Origin: Saussurea involucrata
Lineage: Eukaryota; Streptophyta; Magnoliopsida; Asterales; Asteraceae
Assembly: GCA_033807775.1 (NCBI GenBank)
Contig: CM066315.1
Location: forward strand, 63,372,320 to 63,436,319
DNA: 64,000 nucleotides
Direction: 5' to 3'
The position numbers and the translations under genes were made by a program. The notes under the pieces were generated by a model. The model saw only the letters and a list, made by a program, of their open reading frames with translations, made no database searches and had not been told where the DNA came from. The number at the start of each line of letters is the position of its first letter. Position 1 is the first letter of the stretch. Positions 40,543 through 51,684 of the stretch are shown piece by piece.

Positions 40543-42436
40543 ATGGATATCACAGGTTTTCTTAGAGATAACAATCTCTCGACCCCTTTCTTTATTCTAT
40601 CAACTACAATCTTCTTTCTTTTACTCATCGTCAAACTAGCCAAACCAACATCTTCAAAGAAACTCCCACCAGGTCCACCAAGATTGCCGATCATCGGAAA
40701 CCTACATCAAGTGGGCGATAGGCCTCATGTCTCTACCGCCAAGTTTGCCAAAGAATATGGCCCTCTCATATCTCTCCGCTTAGGCAAACAAATTCTTGTG
40801 GTTGCCTCTTCACCGGAGGCAGCCATAGAAATTCTTAAGACTCAAGACCGTTTTCTTTCCTCTCGTGTTGTGCCTACTGCATTTCAACAACCATCCCTAA
40901 TACCTCACTCCCTCATTTGGTCAGAGTGCAACCAAACCTGGAAAAGCCTAAGAACCCTTTGTCGAACTGAATTGTTCTCGGCAAAAGCCTTAGAATCCCA
41001 CTCTAGATTACGAGAGGAAAAACTAGGCCATTTGTTGGATTTCTTGCATAAAAAGCAAGGACAAGTGATTAACATGGAGGATGTAGTTTTTATTACATTG
41101 TTCAACACTTTGACTTCCATTATATTTTCAAGAGATTTCCTTGATTTGAAAGATGAACATGGGACTCAAGATGGGTTAAACGAGTCAGTTCATAAAATAA
41201 TCGAGTATGGAGGGATTATAAAGGATATTGGTTCATTTTTCCCTATTTTTGAGAGATTTGATCTTCAAGGAATAAGAAAGGGAACCCTGAAACAATATAA
41301 TAAGACGTTTGCTTACTGGGAGGATATAATAAAGGAAAGAAGAGCTCATGTCAATTCTTCAACATGGTCGTCAGAGCACGCACAGTCTTTCTTGGATCGG
41401 ATGCTTGAAAATGGATTCTCAGATGATCAGATTAATCAGTTGGTCACGGTAAGTTTTTCTCGACTATTTATTATTAATTACAAATTAATTTGTAGCAAGC
41501 AGAAAAAAAGGAACCCGTTTGCATAAGATGATGAGCATATATCATTAAGAAAAACTAATAAAGGCATAGATTAACTTACTCCCAAACCAAAAGATCACTT
41601 TTCCTACATAAGGGACAAATTAATACAGTAGTTCTTTAAACAATATATCAGATATACAATCAACAGAAATAAAGTGAATTTTATTCAAATTATTTGGATT
41701 TTTTATTATATATTTCACCAATTATATATCTTAATAGCAATAACTTATATGTCTACTATCCTTTTATTCTTTATAGTAGATAGATGTTCTTTAACCAAAC
41801 GAAATTCTTTTGTGTTTCCAGGAATTATTCGTAGCAGGAACAAACACAACAACCAGTTCAGTTGTGTGGGCTATGACCGAGCTTGTCAGACACAAAGAGG
41901 TCATGTCTAAAATAGTAGAAGAGATAAAAAGGGAAATCCACTCTGATAAAATCACCGACTCTCAACTTTCTAAATTATCTTATCTACAAGCTAGCATAAA
42001 AGAAGCTATGAGATTACACCCACCTGTGCCGCTTCTTCTTCCACATATGGCTGCTGAAAGTTGTGAGGTTATGAATTACACGATTCCAAAGAACTCCAAA
42101 ATATTTGTCAATCTTTGGGCAATGGGCCGAGATCCTAAGATTTGGGATGACCCTTTATCTTTCAATCCGGAACGATTTATCGGCTCAAAATTGGATTTGA
42201 AAGGTCAAGATTTTGAGTTGTTACCATTTGGTTCGGGGAGAAGGATGTGTCCTGGAATGCCATCAGGTATCAAGAGTGTTCAACTTGTATTGGCCTCTTT
42301 GATTCGTGAGTTTGATTTGGTTCTTCCAAATGATGCTGATCCTATGAAGCTTGATATGAGTGACAAATTTGGGATAGCTTTGAAAATGGAAAAACCTTTG
42401 AAGGTAATCTTCAAACCAAAACAAGTTAAACAATGA
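40543..42436 (+). CDS. Cytochrome P450, CYP71 clan, CYP80/CYP76-like
   Basis: Two exons (40543-41448 and 41822-42436) encode 506 residues, the normal P450 length. An N-terminal hydrophobic anchor (FFILSTTIFFLLLIVKL, residues 17-33) precedes the hinge KKLPPGPPRLPIIGNL. The I-helix reads AGTNTTTS at the start of exon 2, the K-helix EAMR, then FNPERF, and the haem loop is FGSGRRMCPGMP with the Cys ligand. It is an ER-anchored monooxygenase using electrons from a P450 reductase. The sequence reminds me most of CYP80-type (N-methylcoclaurine hydroxylase-like) proteins, with CYP76 the alternative; the substrate cannot be read. In the I-helix Asn replaces the common Asp/Glu. No stop or frameshift is seen. 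Confidence 0.93.
41449..41821 (+). other. P450 intron, phase 0
   Basis: The 373-bp AT-rich intron starts GTAAGTTT and ends TTTGTGTTTCCAG. Joining the exons gives QLVT/ELFVAGTN without a frame change. One intron just before the I-helix is the conserved position for A-type plant P450s. Confidence 0.93.
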
Positions 42437-42712
42437 ATAGCTTAATTCACATTCAGTTTCCTCTTATATGTAATTTTTCTATTCAAAAGTTAAGCATTGA
42501 ATAGAATCTTATTTCATATGTATTTTCTTATATATTATGGATTTTAAAGTGAAATAAAAGAAGCATGGCTTAGTTATCCTCTAATGTTCCTTTTTACGTT
42601 TGGTTTGTTTTTTCATTATCCTTTGGAATCAAATTTTCTATGAAGTAATTAGTTTTACTTTAGATGTTTCTATATTTTCGGTACTCCATTTGTTCTAAAA
42701 TAGGTTCCATAT
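42437..42712 (+). other. 3' flank of the P450 gene and TSD CATAT
   Basis: AATAAAA words at about 42552 could direct polyadenylation. The last five bases, CATAT (42708-42712), are the target-site duplication of the next element. Confidence 0.55.
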
Positions 42713-43037
42713 TGTTAGGACACAAACTGTCCTAATTATATGATAGTTTTGTAAAGGTTTATAAATGTAATATGGGGTTGGGTTTAGGAAATATGGGTTT
42801 GGGCTTAAGTGTGTAACAAGGGAGTATATATAGGATTTATGTGTGTAATTAGGGTAAAATAGAATCATTTACAATGTAGACATCATGGTGTAGTGTGTGT
42901 GTTCTAGAGAGAGAACCATTCTCTCTCTAGGTTGTTCTCTTGCATATGAATAATACAACATATTTCCCTTATATCTCATCTTGTTACTACCATATATTGA
43001 ATACTTGAATTGTTGCTTGTTTATAATGGGACTAACA
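42713..43037 (+). repeat. 5' LTR of the non-autonomous copia element
   Basis: The 325-bp LTR starts TGTTAGGACACAAA and ends ATGGGACTAACA. TATATATAGG (about 42823) is a likely TATA box. TCTAGAGAGAGAACC and its partner TTCTCTCTCTAGG near 42905-42935 form a hairpin. Confidence 0.9.
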
Positions 43038-43039
43038 AG

Positions 43040-43052
43040 TGGTATCAGAGCT
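43040..43052 (+). promoter_or_regulatory. Primer-binding site, initiator tRNA-Met
   Basis: TGGTATCAGAGCT begins two bases after the 5' LTR. Confidence 0.9.
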
Positions 43053-43289
43053 AAAATCGAAGAAATCATTCATCGATACGATCATTCTGCAACAATTCAG
43101 ATTCTACAGCCCATTTTTGATGAAACAGTAAGTTTTTTGATGATTTTGCGCGTATAACTGGGTTTGGATAAGTACTGAATGCTAAGGATTGATCGAAAAG
43201 TATTTCTGAACATCATATGATTATCAATCCATCTTAGTTTGATCATTCTGGACGTTTTTGAGTTTTTAGTTCAGACTGAGTTCATATGT

Positions 43290-43625
43290 TCAAAGTTATC
43301 GTACAAGGCATGTTCATCTTTATCGCACAAGGCTCGCACAAGACTATATTCATCTTTATCGCACAAGGCTATAATCATATTTATCGCGCATCAAAGAAAT
43401 TCAAGGTTATCGCACTGGTGGTGTGCGATAAAATAGGATGAACAGTGTTTTTATCGCGCAAGTGGCGTGCGATAGTGTGAACAATATTTTTATCGCGCAA
43501 GTATCATGCGATAAAAAACTTTATGGGTTGTCGCACAAGTATCATGCGATAAGAAGAGTTATCGCGCAAGAAGCGTGCGATAAAAAGGGGTTATCGCACA
43601 TGTATCATGTGATAAAATCAGTTTC
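43290..43625. repeat. TTATCGC(G/A)CAAG palindrome cluster
   Basis: About twelve copies occur. Pairs such as TTATCGCGCAAGTGGCGTGCGATA form hairpins. The core ATCGC...GCGAT is shared with the copia A-C clusters, but CGCGCAAG replaces CGCAAC. Confidence 0.85.
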
Positions 43626-44530
43626 CGCCCAAGTTATCACCCATTCAATAGTGGAACCCCCGTGCTAAGTCTCAGGACGGGGGCATTGTTCATGGATTTT
43701 AGCATAAAGCGTGTGTGACATCATTCTCATATTTAGTTTGTCACATACCTATAACAACTGTCAAAGTTTAAAAGAGCTCAAGTTTGTCAAGATTTTCAGA
43801 ATTGGGTGTTGGAATTCAGTCTTTGATTGGATTGGATTAGACGTTTGAGCATTTGCAATCATTATTCTGGAGTTTTGTTGACGATGCTAGACCTTTGAGT
43901 GCTCTTAATCATTCTTCTGACCTGATCAATTAGAATTGTGAGTGCTTGCAATCATTGTTCTTGTGCGTTGGTTGTGATTCAGACTTTTGAGTGCCTATAA
44001 ACATTCAACTATTTCTTGAAGATTGAAGTTCTGGATCTTCATCATTCAGTGTTCTGAAGTATTTTGGAGATGAGCATTCTTCTACAGTTGTTGAACAATG
44101 TTACTTGTTTGGTTCTTCTAATCCCTACCTTGTAGTGTGTGCTTCATTATGTTTCCTCCTTTGAGCAAATCCGAATCAAGCTCTTAAACCGAATTCCTAT
44201 TCAACTCCTGGTTTATCGACGTATTTGGTGTTATAAACTGATATTGCACTTTGGTTTGTCACGCAACAACTCGCTCGTTATCATTCTTGTGAGCATATCA
44301 GTACGAGCTAGAGTTTCAACATTTTACAGATGTTTTTCGTGCACTCGGTCGAGGTTATGGCGCACATCGAATCCAGTTTTTCAAGGTTGAAATATAAATA
44401 GTAAGAGCTTATTTCAAGGGGAGCCTAGACTACATTTGAAGAATTGCATCGCTATGGTTTTCTAAAGAAATCAAGGGGGAGAGGAACTGAAGATTTGAAG
44501 ATCTTTTGAGAAGGGTGATTCCTTTACAAA

Positions 44531-44545
44531 ACTATAGGGGGAGAA
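44531..44545 (+). promoter_or_regulatory. Polypurine tract
   Basis: ACTATAGGGGGAGAA lies immediately before the 3' LTR. Confidence 0.85.
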
Positions 44546-44845
44546 TGTTAGAACACAAAATGTCCGAATTATATGATAGTTTTGTAAAGGGTTATAATTG
44601 TAATATGGGCTTGGGCTTAAGTGTGTAACAAGGGAGTATATATAGGATTTGTATGTGTAATTAGGGTAAGAGATCAATTACAATGTAGCTTGATGGTGTA
44701 GTGTGTGTTCTAGAGAGAGAACCATTCTCTCTCTAGGTTGTTCTCTTCTTACATTTCAATAATACAACCATATTTCCTTATATCTCATCTTGTTACTCTA
44801 TCTCTTGATTAACTAAATTGTTGCTTGTTAGTAATGGGAGTAACA
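44546..44845 (+). repeat. 3' LTR of the non-autonomous copia element
   Basis: The 300-bp LTR is shorter than the 5' LTR mainly by a gap in the GGGTTTAGGAAATATG part. It starts TGTTAGAACACAAA and ends GGGAGTAACA before the TSD. Confidence 0.9.
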
Positions 44846-44939
44846 CATATCAACTTGGTTATTTGAACTCTAAAAAACTAGAATCACTACAAGAAATATC
44901 GGTTATAGAGACCACTTTTGTGGTCGCTACATGTCAAAA

Positions 44940-45330
44940 TGTCCTCGCTGAAAACATATAGCGACGATGGTCGTTGCTAAAAGTCTGGTATCTAGAAGTT
45001 GGTTGCTGAAAAAAGAAATAGCAACCACAAGGGATGGCAATAGCGACGACTTGGAGTTTTATTGTGACGTAAGCTAGTCGCTACAAGTGATTTTAATTAA
45101 ATTACCTAATTAAGTTATAGAGACCGTATGTCGTTGCTATAAGTAAAATAAATAATTATTTAAAAACTACTATTAGCAACCATATATCGTCGCTATAAGT
45201 AAATTAATTATTTTTTAAAAATGACTAATGTCAACGACATGTCGTCGCTATAAATAAATAAATTAATTTCTTGGATAATACTATTAGCAACAAAATGTCG
45301 CTCTATAAATAGGAGTGTGTATTGACGCTA
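44940..45330. repeat. CACTA left subterminal repeats
   Basis: AGCGACGA, TGTCGTCGCTATAAGTAAA and TAGCAACCA words recur every 40-70 bp in both orientations, six or more times. Confidence 0.75.
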
Positions 45331-45659
45331 TAAAGGTCATTTTTTGTATTTTCCTCCTATTTTTTTGCACATTTATAAGAAACACGATCGCAATAGTAAA
45401 ACAATTAACAATGAAACATCCAAACACCAATAATATATAAACAAGATTTTTAAGAAATTAAAACACGACTTTATTAGCACTAAAAATCAACATTGAAACC
45501 TAAAAGTACCAATAATAAACACGGAAAAGTTCTAACTTTTTAAAACAAGACCTACAAATATAATACGAAAAATCAACATTGAAACCTAAAAGTACCAATA
45601 ATAAACACGGAAAAGTTCTAACTGTTTAAAAAAAGACCTACAAATATAAATACGATAAT

Positions 45660-45870
45660 AAATATCTAATCGTTCCCCAAATCCTCATCGTTGTCTTCAT
45701 CGGTGCTTTGTTGCGGTGATGATGGTGGTGGCGGTATTACGGGCATGGTAAAAGAGAACGTAGGAATATCAGGAACATCGGCATTCGGGCTATTGTTTCT
45801 AATTGTTTGAACCAGAGTTGTGTGTGTCTCGTTACTATGCCTAACGAATACACCGAAGTTCGAGATCATA
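45660..45870 (-). pseudogene. Possible C-terminal exon of the CACTA Transposase_24 gene
   Basis: The 67-residue frame (NFGVFVRHSNETHTTLVQTI, then a Pro-rich part PPPPSSPQQ and an acidic end) is on the same strand as 46240-46704. Such Pro-rich, acidic tails end Transposase_24 proteins in plants. The link is inferred from position. Confidence 0.45.
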
Positions 45871-46239
45871 TATCGTACCTGGTCATCAGTAAACGATCGC
45901 TGAGATGGCGTGGTTTACTCAGATTGGTCAAATATAGAGGATGACGAATCACCCTTCAACTTGCGTCCTTGACCCGTTTTGTGACCGCGATGTTCTCCTA
46001 GTACTTTGGATAATATTTGTGACTCGTCTATCGGTGTTAAGGAGTCAGACCCGGGCTGCTATGTTAGTGATTCCGTTTCTGCAATCATCATCTCCTATAT
46101 AATTTTGTAAAAAGAATAATGAATAATATTATTGTAATGCAACTATTAATTAATTAAAGTTAAATAATTACTTACATGATATGATTGAGCAGTGTCGTTG
46201 ACCTATTCCCCGGATCGAGTGTGCATTCTACGCCAATTA

Positions 46240-46704
46240 TCAATCCAACCTGGTAATTCTTGTGTTGTCGGATTCTTCTGAGAACAAAATAAATACATAT
46301 ATGGTTACTTTAATAGCATTATGAAACCCATTAATAGTATACCAAACTATTCCAAAGTAAAATTGATTTACCTGCTTATACCGTATAGAAACATACGATG
46401 ATGAGCCGTGAAGACTTGAGAATCGTGCTTTAACTCTGTTTTCTGCATTTTTTTGGGCACGGTTTCTATACCTAGGATCGAGAAAGTGATCTATCGTCTC
46501 ATCCCAGACTTCCTTCTTAACAGAAGGTGGAGGATGTTTTTTTGCTTTCTCGACATCATCATAACCACCATTATCTAAAAAATGTTTCTTCTGTTTTGCT
46601 TTTCGATCTTTGTATCGATCTCTACACAGTCGGTCGATGCCTTTGGAAATTTGATCCCAATGAGGCCCATCACGATGAGGAGTGAGGTCAAAATATTGCT
46701 TCAA
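46240..46704 (-). pseudogene. Transposase_24 (Ptta/En-Spm) fragment
   Basis: QYFDLTPHRDGPHWDQI, RLCRDRYKDRKAKQKKHF, WDETIDHFLDPRYRNRAQKN and ENRVKARFSSLHGSSSYVSIRYKQ match, in order, the plant Transposase_24 domain of CACTA elements, a putative DNA-binding or accessory protein. The fragment ends in the intron-like sequence near 46375-46280. No TNPD/Transposase_21 catalytic region is visible. The upstream exon is probably cut off by the solo LTR starting at 46723. Confidence 0.7.
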
Positions 46705-46722
46705 AAATAAACAAATGATTAG

Positions 46723-47584
46723 TGTTTGGGTAAAAAATCACACCTCACGACCGATGCTAGAAAACCCAGTTAACATTTCCATAAGACCACTTTTGCATTC
46801 ATATACGGTCTTACAGGTTGATTACAGACGAGCATTCGGTCGTATGTTATTGTGCTGGTCGTACGTTCCGTACGACCGACGTATGAGACTTAAGACGATC
46901 GTACGATTATACTAACCGTTAACAGTCAAACACGTTTCTTTTGTTCATTAATGCAGGTCTACAAGCATTCATGGTGCCAACGGCCAGTAACGGACGAATC
47001 ATCAATGGCATTTAAAACCCGACAACGGTTACAAAGCACGCCATAAAGACACATTCAATGACCAGCGAAAGCTATAAAAGGCCTGCTCTACACTCAAAAG
47101 CTATGGAATATCATCTGAGTTAATCGAACCTCACCTCATCTACCTCTGCTCCATCTACTTTCTAAGCAATTACACACCGGAAAATGCAAGAATTCACAGA
47201 GCATTCAAACGAACATCACTGACGCAACCTTCGCACGACAGCAGTTCGAACCACACGACAACAGCCTATTTCACACAATTTACATACGACACACGTCATT
47301 TGCACACGACTAAGTCTATTTTTACATTTATTTGTAATCTGTTGTACACAAAGCACCTGTTACAAAAGGACTTTCGCCCCTGTTTGTTGAACTATAGTGC
47401 ACCGTCGACTCTCACAAGTCGACCGCGGTTTTTTCCTCGTTTTGGGTTTTCCGCGTCACCAAATCTCTTGTCTTATTTATTTTTCCTCGCGATTGTGTTG
47501 CTTGGTCCTGATATACGTTTCTTTAGTTGTTAAAAGTCCACATCAACCTTAAGTTGTTATTTTGGGCGATTTTTGGCATTAACA
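46723..47584 (+). repeat. Probable solo LTR of a Tat-like gypsy element
   Basis: Start TGTTTGGGTAAAAAATC and end ATTTTTGGCATTAACA, 862 bp, with near TSDs ATTAG (46718-46722) and ATGAG (47585-47589). CTATAAAAGGCC (about 47071) is a good TATA box. GTCGACCGCGGTTTTTTCCTCG near 47422 is shared with 21490-21514. No PBS or PPT adjoins, hence solo. GTCGTACG-type palindromes lie at 46840-46915. Confidence 0.6.
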
Positions 47585-48284
47585 ATGAGTATATTTTCAT
47601 AATTTATAAAATATTAAATGTCAAAATTTTCATCCGGACGGTATGCACTTGAGGGTTACTAGAGTGTTTCTTAGTTTTTCGATTATTTGAGGTTTTCCTC
47701 TGAACTAGACCGTATATTATAATTCAATGTTTATCCTAATTATATTTTGGGTTGTTTATCTTAAAATGAGATGTTTATTCTGTATTTGATTATGTTTTAT
47801 CAATTAATGCTACTTTAAAATTTTGTACTCATGCATCAAGTACTTGTAAATTTGTAATCTTGAATTTTAAGTAATATGTGTCAATAAAATGCTTAAAATT
47901 TTGTTTTTTAGAGTTTTTTTTAAATACTTTATAATATAGTACCAAATACATTCTTAGCAACTTCCAACTCATTTGTTACATCCCTATAATAGTAGACTTT
48001 GTCTATAGTACCATATTAGAATATGTGAAACCCCATATTATCTTCAAAAACATATTTTGAGAAGAAAATTAAGGTTCCAACATATATATAACAGAATTGA
48101 TCCAAATCTAGCGGATGTGAGACTACAACTACCAGAACCATACTAAAATTTAATAATATAGTAATAGAACTGAAATCAGACATATATGAACCGTTGGTCC
48201 CGATTTAGAACATGTATGGTCTCATTATAATCGTTACATCCCTTGAACCCTTTGAACTATTTTAGAACAACTAACTATCAGTAG
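47585..48284. other. AT-rich CACTA interior, nothing recognised
   Basis: No ORF, terminus or repeat family recognised. Confidence 0.5.

Positions 48285-48342
<58 letters not shown>
48285..48342. repeat. (TA)n microsatellite
   Basis: About 28 uninterrupted TA units. Confidence 0.97.
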
Positions 48343-48345
<3 letters not shown>

Positions 48346-48729
48346 TTTATTATTAATTTTTTTAGTCCATTTATTTAAACAATTACTTTTCTAAGTTTTA
48401 GGGTTTGAATATTTAAGAACAGTTAACACTTTATTAATTATCTTTTTCTTATTAAAAACATTTTAAGGTAAATGAATATTTATAACGACGATGCGTGGTT
48501 TCTATTAATTACATGTTTATCAATTATATTTTAAGTAAGACAGTATATAAACATCTATAGATTGTAAGTTTATTAATTATATTTTTAGTAAAAAAATATA
48601 TATTTTATTTTATATACACGAATTATTAGATATCTAGCCACGACATATGGTGTCTTAAACTACTAGTTTATTATTAATTTTTTTATACAGAAAACGTGAT
48701 TTTTCTAATTTTCACTTTTACATTTAAGT

Positions 48730-49129
48730 CTCTACAGCGACGACAAATCGTCGCCATAAAGTATCAATACATTATTTTATTTTTTTCTTTTTGATAAACA
48801 TATATTTTTATACGTCATAACAAATTTATTAAATATCTATAGCTATGACATGTCGTTCCTGTGACCCTTCAAAATTTATGTCCCAAAATTTTCGTTGAAA
48901 TTTTGATTTACAGCGACGATATGTCGTCTCTTTAAGTTACCAATTTATTAATTAATTTTCTAATTAAGAAGTCACATTTTTTAGTTTAAAAACATATTAT
49001 TAAATAGTTACAGCAATAATATGTCGTCTCTATAAGGTACCAGAATATTAATTAATTTTTGAATAGATAATCAACAAGAAATTAATTTTTTTTAAAAGTA
49101 TTAAAAACCTATAGCGACGTCTTTATAAC
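48730..49129. repeat. CACTA right subterminal repeats, truncated by copia C
   Basis: ACAGCGACGA(C/T)A, ATGTCGTC(T/G)CTATAA and ATAGCGACGTC words recur about every 100 bp, matching the left subterminal repeats. The last one (49110) runs into the TSD ATAAC at 49125-49129. Confidence 0.7.
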
Positions 49130-49361
49130 TGTGATCCCAGAACAAGTATTCAATAACAAATAAGCTCAAGACGTCATCCCTCTATTAAGTAAAAATCTCA
49201 TGATGATGAATGTAAAGAGAAAAGGCTCCTGTACTTGGTGTGCTATGAATGGAATGACACATTAACAATTACAAAGGCAAAATCCTTATAAAGGATGCAA
49301 AATATAAAGTTTCAAGATGTGTCCCTCTACTTGGTACAAGGTGCTAATTAGAGCACTAACA
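49130..49361 (-). repeat. 3' LTR of copia C
   Basis: The 232-bp LTR starts TGTGATCCCAGAACAAG and ends GCACTAACA. The middle part differs much from the copy B LTR, so C belongs to another subfamily. Confidence 0.9.
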
Positions 49362-49376
49362 ATCTCCCCCTTTGTA
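49362..49376 (-). promoter_or_regulatory. Polypurine tract of copia C
   Basis: On the minus strand, TACAAAGGGGGAGAT directly precedes the LTR. Confidence 0.85.
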
Positions 49377-49396
49377 CCAAAGTAGAGCCGATAGAT

Positions 49397-50585
49397 TTAA
49401 GTGTTCACCGGATTCACATGCTTCTTCCGAATTCCAAGGATGATCTCGAATTTTCTCAACGCATTCTGGTACTCTTGTCTGTAAGTAAAGGCATCCAGGA
49501 CTTGTCGTATCAGCTGCTTCTCCTTATCCTTTAGCAAGACCTCTCTACTTCCATCAAGTCTGAGTCTGCTCTCCAGATGGATCTGAATCATCTTGAAGGT
49601 TCCATCGTTGTATTTGTTTACCTCACAGATTCTCAGGAATCTCTTCTTCTTCTCATGATTGAAGTAGACGATCCCGAGTTCTGGTTTATCAAGCACAGAG
49701 TAAGCAGGAATACCTTGGATGTCAGCAAGTTTCTTGTTGGGTATTTGGAGATTCACTCTGGACTGATGTGCTTCTAAGGCCATTTGAAAATCTGTTAGAT
49801 AAGAAAATTTCAGCATATTTCTCATGAATCTTTTAACACTCTGATAAGCCGCAGACCATTCAATTGGATTATTCAAAATGCTGGCAAGGATATGGTAGAG
49901 GCTAAGGATATCATCTAGCTTCAGGCTCTTGAAGTCGGCTTCTGAAAAGACCTATTCAGTGTCATCTGACCTCTTAACAGTAAACTGTGGATACCAAACA
50001 TCGAGCAGCTTGTATGACTCTATCTTTACAATCTTCATAATCATTTTATCAGACCTTACAACATCCATCTTCATTACGTGCAAAAACTCTATTCTGTGAA
50101 GAGGCGACCACTTCTCAAGTCCGTATACTTTTACTAGGCCGATCCTCTGAACGTCTTTTACAAACAAATCCTTCCTTATACTTTCTTGAAATGGAGTGAG
50201 TATCCTTACTCTTTCTCCAGTCAGGACATAGTTCGGTTCAGCATCAATCACCATCTGATAGTATCTAAGCTCAGCATCTTGGATTGGATCTCTTATCTTG
50301 CCATCAGTATTTACAAGAAAATTTTGAGTTGAACTACCTGTACCTTGATCATTCGGTTATTGCGCTTGAGGAGTATCATCATCGGAATCAGATTCAACTA
50401 CATGAGCTCCGGTGGTATCAAACACATCATCAATCTCTTCTTTAATCTGAACAGTTGTCATTTCTGGTTCATCCTCTGAATCTATGTAGATATAATCATT
50501 CAGTATATCATCTGCCATCTTTTCTTCCTCGGTTCTATTGTCAGCAACTTGAGGCTTTTCAACCCTAGTTATGACATCAGCTAGC
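49397..50585 (-). pseudogene. Accessory ORF3 of copia C, C-terminal part
   Basis: Pieces 49397-49876 and 49952-50254 hold YQSVKRFMRNMLKFSYLTDFQMALE, GIPAYSVLDKPELGIVYF and FQESIRKDLFVKDVQR, aligned with copy B 21792-22680. It ends KHVNPVNT. Stops lie near 49951 (TAG before VFSEADF) and near 50358 (TAA). 50360-50585 is the acidic part with YIDSEDEPE. The solo LTR at 50586 separates it from the middle part. Confidence 0.8.
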
Positions 50586-50897
50586 TGTTAGGACACAAAA
50601 TGTCCTAATTATAAGATAGTTTTGTAAATGGGTATTAATAGTAATATGGGCTTGGGTTATGTTATAAGGGCTTGGGCTTAACTATGTAACAAGGGGTATT
50701 TATAGATAAGTGTCTGTAATTAGGGTTAGCAAGTGTGATTCACAATGTAGGCCAAGGTATTTGTGTGTGTAAACTAGAGAGAGATCCATTCCCTCTCTAG
50801 GTGTTCTTCATCAATAATACACCACTTTGTCTATTCTATCTTCTTGTTACCAATCTATCAATATATGAATCGTTGCCTTGTTCAAATGGGACTAACA
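50586..50897 (-). repeat. Solo LTR in ORF3 of copia C, same family as 42713-44845
   Basis: TGTTAGGACACAAAATGTCC ... GGGACTAACA matches the LTR at 42713-43037 in plus-strand orientation. The flanks CTAGC (50581-50585) and CTAGA (50898-50902) are four-of-five TSDs. No internal sequence remains, so the LTRs have recombined. The strand given is that of the host ORF; the LTR itself reads on the plus strand. Confidence 0.85.
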
Positions 50898-51684
50898 CTA
50901 GAACACGATTATCATCAACCTGGACAACTTCAGTTTCCTGTCCACCTGCCCCCTCTGCCCCCTCAGTTACTGCCTGACTTGATCCACCAACGTTTTTAGC
51001 ATTTACACCACTAGATTCTTCAACTCTGGCTCTCTTCTCCCCCTCATGTTGATCCGGATCCTCCTGATCATCATGTCTTCGTTTGTTGGAACCTTGAGAT
51101 TGAGTACCACAAGGTTGCTCTAACATTGTGATTCTGTCGGATAGAGATTTATAACCAACAACCATGGCTTGTGTCATCTCTTTGATAGAGGCTTGGAGGT
51201 TTTGAAAATCAGCACTAGTGGGTAATTGGTTTTGGGTTTTAGATTGTCTTCTGAGTAAACCTACTAACTCTACCTCTTCGTTGGTATTGGTATCTCCTTG
51301 GGCATGTAACCGGGCTAGAAGCTCAGATTTGAGCTCGTGTATTGGGATGGTATGTAAGGGTTGTGATGGTGGAGGTTGAGATCTGTGTTGAGCATCGGAT
51401 GGTTGAGATTCAGGAACTGACAGAGATTCTGCTACCCCTTTTGCTTTGATGGCTCTGCTAACTTTTGCTGAAAGTCTGTCAACCGTCTCTTGCATTTCCT
51501 TACGGTGAAGCTTGTAAGAGTTGTTAATGGATGCTAGAGATGCTTTCAAGAAGTCCAGGGGTGGACATAGCATTTCAAACATCTCATCAGGAGTAAGACG
51601 GGTAAATCTATCACCCGGACCACGTAGGTTACCGGTTTTCATAGCAGTTGAAGCAACTGAATGTCCTGTGCTCATAGCTGGCAT
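50898..51684 (-). pseudogene. Accessory ORF3 of copia C, middle linker
   Basis: The counterpart of 23040-23828: Ser/Gln-rich, with LHTIPIHELKSELLARLHAQ and KRRHDDQEDPDQHEGEKRAR. It stays open to the solo LTR; the residues encoded below 50898 are LTR. It begins MPAMSTGHS, as in copy B (MPAMNTSS). Confidence 0.8.

Larger units (their letters stand above)
42713..44845 (+). mobile_element. Non-autonomous copia element without coding genes
   Basis: LTRs (42713-43037 and 44546-44845) have TGTTAG...CTAACA/GTAACA ends and the TSD CATAT on both sides (42708-42712, 44846-44850). The internal region is 1,508 bp with a PBS, a PPT and no gag or pol motif. It carries a TTATCGC(G)CAA palindrome cluster like that of the large copia elements. 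It must depend on enzymes made elsewhere. It lies only 276 bp after the P450 stop codon. Confidence 0.92.
44885..49129. mobile_element. CACTA (En/Spm) transposon, left part, right end beyond the window
   Basis: CACTACAAGAAATATCGG at 44885 is a canonical CACTA terminus. Subterminal words (AGCGACGA, GTCGTCGCTATAA) recur at 44940-45310 and, near the other side, at 48735-49120. A Transposase_24-like gene remnant lies between on the minus strand. Copia C entered the right subterminal repeats at 49130 with TSD ATAAC, so the right terminus must be past position 64000. A solo LTR also sits inside. Confidence 0.8.

Noticed and set aside
40543..42436. Naming the P450 as a specific N-methylcoclaurine hydroxylase
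   Set aside because: Subfamily and substrate cannot be read reliably without a phylogeny, so only a clan-level call with a tentative affinity is given.
43290..43625. CRISPR-like array
   Set aside because: The repeats are short inverted pairs of uneven spacing in a plant LTR element, with no cas genes; spacers are not unit length.
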